Notes under the pieces: generated by a model
The model's database searches: none
Told to the model about the DNA's origin: nothing
The model's input: the letters and a program-made list of their open reading frames with translations, nothing else
NCBI RefSeq assembly: GCF_040869045.1
Contig: NC_090319.1
Span: 378,835,601 to 378,899,600, forward strand
Origin: Eurosta solidaginis
Lineage: Eukaryota; Arthropoda; Insecta; Diptera; Tephritidae
Length of the DNA: 64,000 nt
Reading direction: 5' to 3'
Part shown: positions 23,278 to 33,323 of the stretch, one piece after another
Layout of the letters: every line of letters starts with the position of its first letter
Numbering within the stretch: position 1 is the stretch's first letter
Made by a program: the position numbers and the translations under genes

Positions 23278-23762
23278 GGCTGATTGACTTTTCCGGTGCT
23301 CGAAACATGGTCATATCCAGCACGAGTTTCATGCATAAAAAGATACATCAAGCTACATGGCTGTCTCCTGATCGAAATACTCACAATCTGATCGATCACG
23401 TTTTGATAGACGGACGGCATGCCTCCTGTGTTTTAGATGTGCGCACGATCCGAAGACCTAACATCGACTCGGACCATTATCTCGTTGCAGCCAAAATACG
23501 CACCCGCCTCAACGCGGCTAAAACCAAGGAACAAAAAACACAAGGAAAGCTAGACGTCGAAAAGCTTCAATCACAACAGACTGCCAATGATTTCCCAACT
23601 CGACTCTCACACCTGCTCTCTGAGAGCACAACTCATCCTTCAGGAATACAGGAGCAGTGGGAGCATATCTCCAAAGCACTTCGTACTGCCGCCGAGGAAG
23701 AAATTGGTTACCGGCGGCCACGAAAAAACAACTGGTACCTGCCTATATGCCGCTATTTCTGA
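23268..23762 (+). pseudogene. RTE LINE endonuclease, second part and linker
   Basis: Continuation of the endonuclease one frame away. It contains the blocks NLIDHVLIDGRH and DSDHYLVAAKIR, the latter carrying the Asp-His pair of the catalytic site. After about residue 90 it runs into a linker and reaches an abrupt junction near 23735, where the first half of the RT domain is missing. Confidence 0.75.
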
Positions 23763-24760
23763 ATTTGGTTTCCCCGCAAAACTTATATGGCTGTGCAAAA
23801 TGACGTTGAGCAACACCATCAGCTCAGTCAGAATTGGGAAGGACCTCTCCGAGCCGTTCGAAATTAAACGAGGTTTCAGGCAGGGTGACCCCCTATCGTG
23901 CGATTTCTTTAATTTGATGCTGGAGAAAATTATACTAGTTGCATTTACTGGCATATGTCGATGACATTGATATCATTGGCCTAAACACCCGCGCTGTTAG
24001 TTCTGCTTACTCCAAACTGGAAAAAGAAGCGGTGAAGATGGGTTTGATGGTGAATGAGGGCAAAACGAATTACCTGCTGTCATCCAGCAAAGAGTTAGCG
24101 CATACGCGCCTTGGCAACCACGCTACTGCTGGCAGCCATAATTTCGAAATAGTATAAGACTTCGTTTATTTGGGAACCAGCATCAACACTAGCAACAACA
24201 TCAGCACTGAAATCCAGCGAAGAATCAATCTTACCAATAAATGCTACCTTGGCCTAGGTAGGCAATTAAAAAGTAAAGTCCTCTCTCGGCAAACGAAAAT
24301 CATACTCTACAAGTCACTTATCGTACCCGTCCTGCTATATGGGGCAGAAGCATGGACCATGACAACAGCAGATGAATAGGCTTTGCGAGTGTTCGAAAGA
24401 AAAGTTCTTCGAAAGATTTATGGACCTCTACGCGTTGGCGATGGCGAGTACCGAAGAAGATTTAATGATGATCTGTACGAACTATATGCAGACATTATCA
24501 TAGTCCAGCGAATTTAAACGCAGCGGCTGCGCTGGCTAGACCATTTTATGCGAATGAATGATGATGCTCCGGCCAAGAAAGTGTTTCTATCGGAACCCGC
24601 CTATGGAAGCAGAGGTAGAGGGCGGCCCCCACTCCGTTGGAAGGACCAGGTGGAAAACGATTTAAACTCCCTTGGTGTGACCAATTGACGCCGGTTGGCG
24701 GAGCGAAGGAGCGACTGGCGCGCCTTGTTGGACGGCCATAACCGTTTAGACGGTTAAGCG
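23735..24760 (+). pseudogene. RTE LINE reverse transcriptase, truncated and broken
   Basis: Begins in mid-RT with KRGFRQGDPLSCDFFNLMLE (about 23863-23925), then, after a frame change, YVDDIDIIGL with the catalytic YVDD (about 23952), then VNEGKTNYLL, YLGTSINTS and YGAEAWTM, and a C-terminal part with LRKIYGPLR and GRGRPPLRWKDQV. Several stops (24154-24157 region, 24377, about 24516) and at least two frame changes. The fingers of the RT are absent because of the internal deletion near 23735. Confidence 0.8.
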
Positions 24761-25022
24761 CCAATTAAGTAAGTATGTAAGATTCTGTTTTGTAATAGCG
24801 ATTCCACCTGTTGAGTTTATTGCATTACGCGCCGGAGCAATTTTAGTCTAACAAAGTACAAGTTGAATGTCTCTCTATACTCGCATTGAGTCTTACAAGC
24901 TTGTTTCGAAAGTTGTTTAAGATTTTCTTCACTTCGCAAATATTTATGTATGAGGAAGTTGGTTAATACTTAACGTAAAAATTTGACATCGTCCGCAACA
25001 ACAATGCTACCTTTATTTGTTG

Positions 25023-25419
25023 TATGAACAGAGTTTGGCGGCCACCGTGGTGTGATGGTAGCGTGCTCCACCTACCACACCGAAAGCTCTGGGTTCACAC
25101 CCCGGACAAAGCAACATCAAAATTTTATAAATAAAGTTTTTCAATTAGAAGAAAATTTTTCTAAGTGGGGTCGCCCCTCGGCAGTGTTCCGCAAGCACTC
25201 CGAGTGTATTTCTACCATGAAAATCTCTCAGTGAAAGCCATCTGCCTCGCAGATGCCGTTCGGAGTCGGCATAAAACAGGTAGGCCCCGTTCGGCCAATT
25301 TGTGGGAAAAATTCAAAGGGGCACGACGCAAGTTGGAAGAGAAGCTCGGCCCAAAATCTCTTCGGAGGTTATCGCGCCTTACATTTATTTATTTTTTATT
25401 TATTTATGAACAGAGTTTG
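25023..25419 (+). repeat. 15-bp target duplications flanking a SINE
   Basis: tatgaacagagtttg occurs at 25023-25037 and again at 25405-25419, immediately flanking the SINE. A perfect duplication shows recent insertion by LINE machinery. Confidence 0.9.
25038..25404 (+). mobile_element. tRNA-derived SINE, complete copy
   Basis: 367 bp. The head is tRNA-like: a box-A-like tggtgtgatggtagcg (about 25048-25063) and box-B-like ggttcacacc (25092-25101), which would act as an internal RNA polymerase III promoter. The body has agaagaaaatttttctaag, a conserved catctgcctcgcagatgccg palindrome and cttcggaggttatcgcgcc; it ends in a tttattt-rich tail. The tRNA part has no intact cloverleaf or anticodon arm that I could fold, so it is not a functional tRNA gene. 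Confidence 0.88.
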
Positions 25420-26107
25420 AGCAATCATTCATATGAAAGTAAGGTATAAATAATGGCTCGAAACGCGCTAAGCTTGCATTAACTAATCGGTTTGTCAACA
25501 AAAAATATATTTTTAACGAATGAAATGTGCTGAGAAATTTTCAGCTAAATTGGCCACAAACGTGCATTGAAAATATGAAAAAAGAACGAATAAATCTTGA
25601 AATAACTGTCAAAGTTTTGCAATAAATGCATTTTATGAACATGAAGAAAACCGAAAAAACGAAAATGAGATTGTCAAAATAATAGCCAAATACTTAAATG
25701 GCTAAGCTTGGGTATTTGTGTAAGATTATGATACGCTTTTGTGGGATAAAAGGAGAAAGACAAGTATGCTCGTAAATTTGTATATAAGATACTAAAATGA
25801 GGGCACAAAACTGACATACGCATTCGAAAAATAGCAGTAAATTGTAAGTACGAAAAATAGCAAGAGCATATATACGTATGTACAAATGCAAAGACCGCAG
25901 AGTTGTTCAATCCATTGAGCGCGATGACAACCCACAAACTTAACCACTCGTCACTCTATTTCAAATGAGCTTTTATGTTATGCTAACGCAGCTGTTAAAT
26001 TTTGCTAATGATCAACGTCAAACTGTCTGACGTATTGCAAATTATTATTGAATGCGTTTGCGGTGCAGTAAAAAATTATGTTCCTGTTATGTTACTGTTA
26101 TGTTATA
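25420..26107. other. AT-rich spacer
   Basis: No gene or known repeat seen; minus-strand ORFs at 25674-25937 have no domain. Confidence 0.4.
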
Positions 26108-26408
26108 TAGCCAGAGTGATTATTTTGCATGCGGTTCAAGCAACCCACTACTACCGGTCATTTGCGGCCAAGTTTCTTCTGGGTAGGCACCGAGCTTTCC
26201 TTTAGTAGTGAAATAATGTGAGAGGGCGTCAACTTGGCAAGGCTACTCTGACATACTCAGTTTAAGGGTTAGCTGGGGGTTTTTATCGGCAGCGTCTGTC
26301 CATCACAATGTGCGGCTGCAAGGGAGCATTTGACTTGTATAAAGTGGTTTGCATTGTAAATGTGCAAGTATTATTTCCGTCCCCGCTGAGCGGGCTGTGT
26401 GCTGATCT
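26108..26408 (+). mobile_element. RTE LINE 5' region fragment
   Basis: Matches 22356-22656 with scattered substitutions: ttgcatgcggttcaagca, gcggccaagt, ctctgacata, tatcggcagcg and ccccgctgagcgggctgtg. Coding sequence is absent, so this is an isolated 5' fragment. Confidence 0.8.
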
Positions 26409-26689
26409 TGAAGTATATGAAGCATTTTTAAACGCTTTATATAAAAAAATAATTTTGAGTGGATGCATGTACCATAGCAATGAAGAATGGGAATAGGACA
26501 TAATCAGCGAGCACACCATGGAAAAAACGTGGACTTTCGCAGATTTTCGAATTGCCCTTATTATTTTTCTTAGTATTTTCAATTTAAAACTGAATAATCT
26601 TTCCCACCGCAGCCGGAGTGATTTGTAATTTTTGTAATTTGCAACTTATTATCCACCCCTTGAATTTTGTAGTTGTCGCTGTGCCAATT

Positions 26690-26732
26690 ATTATTATTAC
26701 CATTATTATTAATATTATTATTATTATTATTT
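26690..26732. repeat. (ATT)n microsatellite
   Basis: Interrupted run of ATT triplets, likely grown from the tail of the minus-strand LINE fragment next to it. Confidence 0.85.
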
Positions 26733-26965
26733 AACCTCAATCCAATGGCACAATTACTTCGATCTACTTAGCTCTTCAGCCTATAATTGCAAGTGTAGCG
26801 CTGAATGTACTTAACTTTCTCTTCATTTTACTCTATATCACAAAAAGATTAAGACTCGCGCCATTTATATTGGACAGTCTCTGTCTTGTTAGAGCGACAC
26901 ATTCGCAGATAATGTGAGCCGAGGTCTTATCCTCCAGTTCACAAAAGCAACAAGTTAGTATTATA
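26733..26965 (-). pseudogene. LINE C-terminus and 3' UTR fragment
   Basis: On the minus strand, positions about 26962-26836 translate to a short segment with CCFCELEDKTSAHIICECVA, i.e. the CX2C...H...C zinc-like motif that ends ORF2 of many R1/LOA/I-type LINEs, followed by a stop and 3' sequence ending in the ATT tail. Further upstream parts of the same element may be scattered between 26976 and 28060. Confidence 0.6.
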
Positions 26966-27645
26966 TCGGATGGATTTAAGAATTAAACTTTTTTTTGCTT
27001 CCAGTATAAACAATTTGCCCTATCTGTGCCCTAGGTATTAAATACAGTCTACTTGTGGTTACCCTAGCGTATGCCTTTATGAGTTCACAGAAGGGCGCCT
27101 CTCCATAGCCATTATCTGCAGCAAACGTATTTTGCATGGAATTCGTCATCAAGTTTCGACCCATCCGTGGAACAGATCTGTGAGTGAAGGTAAGTGTATG
27201 GATTTCCTGTGTTCTATTCACAATAGGTATCTCGAAATAAGGGCCATTTCATCACAAAAGTACAATATTCAATTTTCTATGAATTTTCTGATTACTTTTA
27301 TATATGTAGCATATTTTTGGTTTTTGGCTCTTACATATTTTGAAGCCTTGGTGCAACAGGTGTTGTTCGCTTCTCAATTCCAAAGGGAAGGGAGGTATTC
27401 CCACTTAGATACTAAGTGCAGCATGGTGACTAGTATTTTGCTTAATTTTGTTATTTCTGTATTTGTTTGATCTTCGAAAAACAAACTAAGAAGCATAGGT
27501 GACTATTGTCGTCAAAACAGTATTACATATCCAGTTTGCCATGTGTTACCATAGAGTCGAGTTCATACGAGGAAAACTTTTGCTGTTTTGTTTAAGATGT
27601 CATCTAGATGACTATTCCACGTGAATGCTAATTTTAGTGTTATAA
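26966..27645. other. weakly LINE-like stretch
   Basis: Could be decayed body of the minus-strand LINE ending at 26733, but no domain is clear. ORFs at 26976-27221 and 27132-27470 are not supported. Confidence 0.3.
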
Positions 27646-27659
27646 TAAACTACAGAGCG

Positions 27660-27906
27660 CAATTACCTCCGAAGAGATTTAAGGCCGAGTTTGTCTATGA
27701 GAAGAGTTTTAACTGAGAAGCCTTTCATGGAAAAAATAAACTCGGAGTGCTTAACAATTCGCTGCCGATAGTTTACCTCGCTTAGAAAACTTGTTTTCCA
27801 TTGAGAAAAGTTTTTTCTCAATTTTTAATGTTGCTTTGCCCGGTGATAGTACCCAGGATCCTTGGTGTGGTATGCGGAACACGCTACAACCGCACCGCGG
27901 CGGCCG
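27660..27906 (-). mobile_element. tRNA-derived SINE, deleted copy
   Basis: Minus-strand copy of the 25038 SINE: head ggccgccgcggtgcggttg, then a box-B-like region, the gcaaagcaacattaaaaatt junction and the 3' gatttaaggccgag-type block. The middle is shortened. It appears to sit within decayed minus-strand LINE sequence. Confidence 0.72.
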
Positions 27907-27909
27907 CCC

Positions 27910-28060
27910 GTAGTAGCTTGCTCACGTTGACATACGGTTTCACCGAGGGATGGTTCTGGCATGGGTAGTTTTATTCCCTGGTAAAAGTCAAATGGATAGC
28001 TTTGTAAGGATTCATAGAAAGTCCTTTGGCATCAAACCACTTTTCATCCAGCGTATCATC
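27910..28060 (-). pseudogene. LINE RT fragment
   Basis: Minus-strand translation includes AKGLSMNPYKAIHLTFTRE, matching the conserved RT block G-L-x-V-N-P-x-K-T...FTR of R1/LOA/I-type LINEs. Interrupted by a stop. Same block in the intact LINE reads GLAVNPGKTELVLFTRR. Confidence 0.45.
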
Positions 28061-28852
28061 ATTGTGCTTATAAACTTGTTTATCATAGCTAGTCGTCGCT
28101 AAGTCTGTGCTGAACTTCTTTAAAAAAGCAACCAATAGTTTCTAGGCACCTAGCTCCACTCCTTCTACGTTAATTCGTTCGCTAGATAATTTTACATCAA
28201 AAAAGAGGTTCCTATTGATAGCAGCATGTGTTAGAGATAAGCAATTTTGATGGAAAAAGACCAGGATAAAGGTATTTACCTTCTGTTGTGCTCTCACTTT
28301 GCGCAAGTTTCTTTGCAATTAACCGGACAAAATCATCTTGCCCTAATTATTCATTATAACGAATGATGCCGTGTCTAGCAACTACATACGTGAATTTTAG
28401 TTCCACACGCTCTTTGTGCTCCTTTTTATCTATATTATAAGCTTTGTATATATACGATTTTATGTGGGACCCATAAAAACATTAATGCATCATTTAACTT
28501 CTACTAACAACAGTTTGAATCTCATATCCATGAGATTTATTAATCCAATTATTATCACACGCTCATCCATTAGTCGGTTATTACTCGCCAGAGAACTTAG
28601 TTAATGGGAGTGTTTGTCATATTCCACTTTTATGATTATTATATATTTTTATATATTTGTGTATAATATTATTGAAGTCAATATGACACTTATACGCCTA
28701 CTAAATGATGATAATTCTTTAAGTAATTCATTCGCATATAATTCACATACTCATATTATAATGCTGGGCAAGTTCGAATAAACATTTATATACACACACA
28801 CGATATACATATGTACATATGTACACTTGTATACTCATTTGGCTTAACAGAG
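28061..28852. other. AT-rich spacer
   Basis: No recognised repeat or gene. Short ORF at 28416-28604 without domain. TA/CA-rich microsatellite at about 28790-28825 next to the Transib left end. Confidence 0.4.
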
Positions 28853-28891
28853 CACAGTGTAACTTTTTTTACTTTTTGGATGCAAAAAGTC
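28853..28891 (+). repeat. Transib left terminal repeat, RSS-like
   Basis: Heptamer CACAGTG 28853-28859, spacer of 23 bp 28860-28882, A-rich nonamer-like caaaaagtc 28883-28891. Differs from the right end over the spacer only at spacer positions 11 and 18. Confidence 0.85.
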
Positions 28892-29830
28892 CAAAATACA
28901 ATATTCTCCAATCTCAAAAATATTTTGACATGCAACAGCTTAATAACCAACAGTTAAGAAAATGTATACAAAGCAAAGTAAAAAACCCACGATCACCATG
29001 ATAAGCATTATGAAACTTGGATAATTGAAACAAGTGTAAAAATCATTTCACAGTCCAAAATTTTTGACCAAATTTGTGGCCATGTAGTGGATTTTACGAA
29101 AACTGTTTTGACTTCAAACTATTTTATTTAATAGCCACGTAGACACTTTTTTAAATTTTTTTTTTCTGTTTTAGACAGCCACTAAAAGTTTGGTAAGCTT
29201 AGAAAATTTTGCGTTTTCAATAGAATAAAACTTGCCTCATTCCGCCCAATTCCATTGAACGAATACGTACACATTAAAGGGAATTTCATATAGTTTCAGA
29301 TAAAAGAAAAAACAATTGCGAAATTTTTCGTTTTTCTTTGTAATCGCCAACTTAAGGTCTCTATGCCCTCGCTCACGTATGAAAGGCAGTGACCTAATAA
29401 TGGAATATCCTCAATTTAAGTATACTATACAAGATCCCTAAGAAAGACAGTTATACCTGATATGGTAAAAATCCAGAAAAAGGAAACTTGTGCATTGAAT
29501 AGCCTTCATTGTTTGTCATATGAATTTTCCCATAGTTGACCAGCTGTTCACTTATCTCATTAACTTATGTTATGTATGTATACCTACCTGAGTGTCGTCT
29601 ATTATGGGTGATACTCCTAAGCAATTGAGTGCTTCGGGAATATGCAGATGTATGTATACATCACATAAACGCCTACCTAAAGCTCGCTCGGAGTTTGAGA
29701 TCATTGGTAGATATTTAAAACAAAGAAATGGGTAAGTATATTTTTGTTAAGCATTAGCAGGTATCATTTTCCCGTAAAACCCAGTTTCTTATTTTATGAC
29801 TAATGATATAATAAAACGCTTGGGCTAAGA

Positions 29831-29840
29831 CTATATAAAT
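29831..29840 (+). promoter_or_regulatory. TATA-like box upstream of Transib ORF
   Basis: ctatataaat lies about 100 bp before the ATG at 29937, the expected geometry for a TATA promoter driving the transposase. Prediction only. Confidence 0.35.
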
Positions 29841-29936
29841 AGAGAAAAAAGCTAAAAATGAATCACAACAAAGACGGGCTGCATTGAAGTAAAACCATCT
29901 GCACTGTACCAAATTTACCTATATCATCAACTAGTT

Positions 29937-30236
29937 ATGGCTATTTCACGAAATGCACTTTTTGAAGTTTGGCTAAAAAGCAAAGATGGAGAAAGGGACA
30001 AAGCCATACTAAACCATATTTTGAGTATAATTGGAAGAGATATGGATCATTCAAAATTAAAAAAATACATCATCAAACTAAGTTATAATATACGTAAGAG
30101 ATGGGCATGTTGTTTTCGATCTACAAGTAGATTTATTGAGAAAAACTCTGAATGGTTATCGGAAAATCTGGATTCTTTTGAAAAGGTTTCATACAATACT
30201 TTCATGAAAAGGATGTGGGTTTCAAATAAATTCTGA
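29937..30236 (+). pseudogene. Transib-like transposase N-terminal remnant
   Basis: 100-residue ORF starting with MAISRNALFEVW. It contains RWACCFRSTSRFIEKNSEWL, resembling a block I associate with the N-terminal region of Transib-type insect proteins, where a basic helix is followed by a K/N-rich W-L motif. No metal-binding Asp of the DDE core is present. The ORF ends at TGA and is followed, within about 20 bp and in another frame, by the C-terminal remnant, so the catalytic middle of some 400 or more residues is deleted. Confidence 0.55.
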
Positions 30237-30614
30237 AGCATTTGACCACTTTGTGACTGAGACAGGGGTACCATATTTATCGGAATATGCTTGGTACAAT
30301 ATGCCAGTCAGCGTACTTAACATTCTGTTTCATGGAAAGAGTATAATTGTGTCTGCTATTCTTCCTATTGGTCAACTTTCGGAAGAAGCTCAAGAGTCCA
30401 GAAACAACGATGCACGAAACTATCGTGAACTTTTCCCCACAAAAAAGTGAAGAATTTTTGGTAATTGGATTTGCTGCACAGATTGCTGATATCGTCAGAC
30501 CCGTTCATAAACAATTCGCGGAAAACCCCTAGCTCAAAGCGGCGACCATTAGCGAGTGAAGTTATTGGCTTAATATCTGAACCAAAGCATGTCGACGATA
30601 TTGACTCCGACTAA
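30237..30614 (+). pseudogene. Transib/RAG1-like transposase C-terminal remnant
   Basis: The frame from 30253 reads NMPVSVLNILFHG, then LPIGQLSEEAQESRNND and YRE, closely matching the C-terminal signature of Transib transposases (V-H-K-I-L-x-H-G, L-P-I-G-x-L-S-E-E-A-x-E). This corresponds to the RAG1 region around its third catalytic residue, E962; Glu at residue 48 of this ORF is my best alignment, from memory. The frame breaks near 30450; an acidic tail (PKHVDDIDSD) in a third frame runs to TAA 30612-30614. At least two frameshifts, so it is inactive. Confidence 0.7.
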
Positions 30615-30944
30615 TTTTATACCAGTTAAAATATCACTTTTTATTTATAATTAATTATTTCGATTCAGTTTTTACAAATATATGTACCTATGTTGTGTCT
30701 GACATTGAAAATAAAATTTTTAAATATTATTAAAAAGCCTCTAAGCTAAAGTACAGAAATATAAACAATCTTTACTTATTTTGGTATTGGAAAATTATTT
30801 TAAAGTAGAAAATATGATTATGTGAAATTTCAGCTTATATGAGGGCAAAGAGAAAAAGTGGGCGGATATTCTCAAATAAGATTTGGGTATCTGCAACCAC
30901 ACGGCAAAATTTCAAATGAATCGCTCCATTGGTTTGGCTGTTAT

Positions 30945-30983
30945 TAATTTTGGCATCCTAAAAGTGAAAAAAGTTACACTGTG
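30945..30983 (-). repeat. Transib right terminal repeat, RSS-like
   Basis: Read on the minus strand from 30983: CACAGTG, 23-bp spacer, then ccaaaatta. Same spacing as the left end. Confidence 0.85.
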
Positions 30984-31657
30984 CAGCGAAAGCATCCCTC
31001 TTGGTAATGTGTCCACTTTTGCTCATTTATATTTGTATATTTGTTCATTGCATTAGTTATGCGCATAAATGAATTTAATTAGATTTCTCAAGCATATTCT
31101 CAATGGTAAACATACAAGACACATTAGCACTGATACACGTAAACAAAAGAACACAGACCCATTAATTCATGCAGTCGGGTGTAATGGAACTTTCCTTGTT
31201 GGTGCGGTACAGTCCATTTGTATGAATGTATAAATGTGTATGCAGCCAAATGGCTGGCGTAACCACAAAGGCATTTAGTAACACACACAGCCATATAAAT
31301 CAAAAGAGTAATTGAATAAATAGATATTTGCCATCTACATATATTTCTTTGTACATAAATACACAGTACACAAACACTCTAACACGAACTAGTACAAATC
31401 TGTATATTTTCCCATATGAATTCAATTGTTCGCTTTTCTATATTTGTTTCTGTTTTCATTTCATTTGTTTTCTGTTTTTTTTTTTTTTGGTGCATGATCT
31501 GCAAAGTAAATAATATTATTGGTCATTTGCTCGTTCTTTGCACTTTACCCGCTTTAGAATTATTTTAATTTTTTTACGGTTTTTATGAGTTAACCAAACT
31601 TGTTGCTAACCATTTTGTGGCAATAATACCACAATTTATGTACATGCACCCAACCAT
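30984..31657. other. AT-rich spacer
   Basis: No gene seen. Contains a T run at 31471-31487. ORF at 31328-31513 is low-complexity and not supported. Confidence 0.4.
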
Positions 31658-31665
31658 ATAAAAAC

Positions 31666-32256
31666 CAGGGATGCACCTTAACGTTAAGCTAATCGTTTAT
31701 CAAAAAATTTCCACCGTTTCCGTTGAAACACTTCGAAATATTATCGATAAAGAAATTATCAAGATAAATTGTATCTCGTTTTTAACCGAAACGAAAAGCT
31801 TTCGTTAAGGTTAAAAACGTTAACGAAAACGTGATACTTTATGCTTGAATTGTGCTGGCAATGCTATAGCCATGGTGAAGCCATAAGGTGGCAACAACGA
31901 GCGCACATACACACACAAACTCTATGTAATTTGTTTGTGTAATTCGTTGGTGGTAATGTCAAAAATACTCAGAGAAATGTTCGTACTGTCAAAATTCATG
32001 AGAAAAGTTGCAATCAGCTTGGCTAATGCTTTCACCTTTAATGACTCCGCCATCAGTCAGCTTTGCCAGCATAGTTTGAAATTAATAATCAACATAAACG
32101 ATTTGATTTCGTTTTGATATGGCAGAAAACGAAACGAAATCATTTCGTTAATTTGACGATCTTAACGTTAATAAACGAAACGAAATGACTTCGTTTCGTT
32201 TATTAACGTTGATTATCGTAACGAAATGATATCGTTTCGTTGGTTAAGCATGCCTG
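31666..32256. mobile_element. hAT-type fold-back MITE
   Basis: 591 bp. Starts CAGGGATGCACCTTAACG; its right end, reverse complemented, starts CAGGCATGCTTAACC. Direct 8-bp duplication ATAAAAAC at 31658-31665 and 32257-32264, perfect. The 8-bp duplication and CAGG start fit hAT elements. Both flanks of the interior are rich in aacgaaacgaaat palindromes (e.g. 32135-32240), so the RNA or single strand would fold on itself. No transposase; mobilised in trans if at all. A small ORF at 31935-32117 is incidental. Confidence 0.85.
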
Positions 32257-32310
32257 ATAAAAACATACATACATATGTGTATGCGTGAACTTGCTAACCT
32301 ACACAAATAC

Positions 32311-32666
32311 GGCGACCGCTGTAGGTAGCGTGCTCCGCCTACCACACAGATGATCCTGGGTTCAGGCCCGGGAAAAGTAACATCAAAATTTAAAAACAAG
32401 TTTTTTCAATTAGAAGAAATTTTTTTTAAGCGCGGTCTCCACTCGGCAGAGTTTGGCAATTACTGCGAATGTATTTCTGCCATGAAAAGCTCTCAGTGAA
32501 AACTCATCTGCTGTGCAGATGTCGTTCTTAGTCGGCATAAAGCAAGTAGGTCCAGTCGCGCCAATTTGCAGGAAAAATTTAGAGGAGCACGACGCAAATT
32601 GGAAGAGAAGCTCGGCCTTAGATCTCTTCGGAGGTTATCGCGCATTATATTTTATTTTATTTATAC
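32311..32666 (+). mobile_element. tRNA-derived SINE, older copy
   Basis: Same family as 25038-25404, with a short deletion in the tRNA-like head (box A now gtaggtagcg) and many substitutions. Box-B-like gggttcaggcccggg near 32360 and the 3' block cttcggaggttatcgcgcat are kept. No clear target duplication, consistent with age. Confidence 0.8.
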
Positions 32667-33309
32667 ATTTTAAAAAGTGGAATATGAGGCAATGTTCACC
32701 TTAAACTACACTGTAGTAAAACACATATATGATTATGAGTGCTTGATATGTAAATATTCCTTTTCTTACTCTAATGTAATTAGGAAATTTAGTTAAGATG
32801 TTAATAAAGGATACGACCAAAAAGGTTGTGACTACAAAATAAGCAGTGTCAATTTTTGTAAATTTTTATCAACTTAACTTATGTGTTTTTTTTATTTTCA
32901 TTCATTCAAGGAAAAACTTCATTAATTTTGTACCTATGCAAACAAATCTATCAAATGTTTTCGAAAAAAATTCCAACATTCCAAAAAAGGAAAAAATTTA
33001 CAAAAACGTAACAATTTTTATTTTTAGTCCAAGAAAAAATGTCCATTAACTTTGTGATCAAACTATGTAAACCACTATCAAAAAAGTTTTTGAAAAAATT
33101 AGAAAATTGAACAAAATTTGTTGAGAGTTTCGCACTTTTTATTTGAATTTATGAAAAGCCTTCGAACATATTCCAAATATATTTTCGAAAAAATTCGAGA
33201 AAATTTAAAAAAAATTAGCACTTTTTATTAAAAGTTTTTTGGAGTTCATGAAAAAATCTCCCTGAATTTTGTTAATGAAAATACACAAACTATGCAAAAA
33301 TATACTCGA
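32667..33309. other. AT-rich degenerate stretch
   Basis: Runs of gaaaaaatt/ttttcgaaaaaattc-like phrases between 32900 and 33240 suggest an old short tandem repeat, too diverged to define a unit. No gene. Confidence 0.4.
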
Positions 33310-33323
33310 AATAAGTAAGGAAG

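Larger units (their letters stand above)
22280..24779 (+). mobile_element. RTE-type LINE, degenerate copy
   Basis: Whole-element call. It has a 5' region ending with cccccgctgagcgggttgtg, an endonuclease frame, an internally deleted reverse transcriptase frame, and a 3' end gcgccaattaagtaagtatg typical of the related fragments at 38690-38880 and elsewhere. The 5' region is found again as a separate fragment at 26108-26408. Full-length relatives should be about 3 kb or more, so roughly a fifth or more is missing. The left boundary is approximate because no target duplication was found. Confidence 0.8.
28853..30983 (+). mobile_element. Transib DNA transposon, deleted copy
   Basis: 2131 bp bounded by inverted termini. 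The left end reads CACAGTGTAACTTTTTT (28853-28869) and the right end is its exact reverse complement (30967-30983); pairing continues inward with a few mismatches to about 35 bp. Both ends have the V(D)J-type heptamer CACAGTG, a 23-bp spacer, then an A-rich block (caaaaagtc left; ccaaaatta right). Flanking 5-bp sequences are cagag (28848-28852) and cagcg (30984-30988), a 4/5 match suitable for the 5-bp GC-rich duplication known for Transib. The interior encodes two transposase remnants. Too decayed to move by itself. Confidence 0.82.

Noticed and set aside
25038..25110. Functional tRNA gene
   Set aside because: Box A and B-like motifs are present but no intact cloverleaf, and the sequence continues into a SINE body with target duplications.
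30347..30532. Separate 61-codon ORF overlapping the Transib C-terminus
   Set aside because: Only a shifted frame over the same remnant; part of it may carry the continuation after a frameshift, but it is not a gene.
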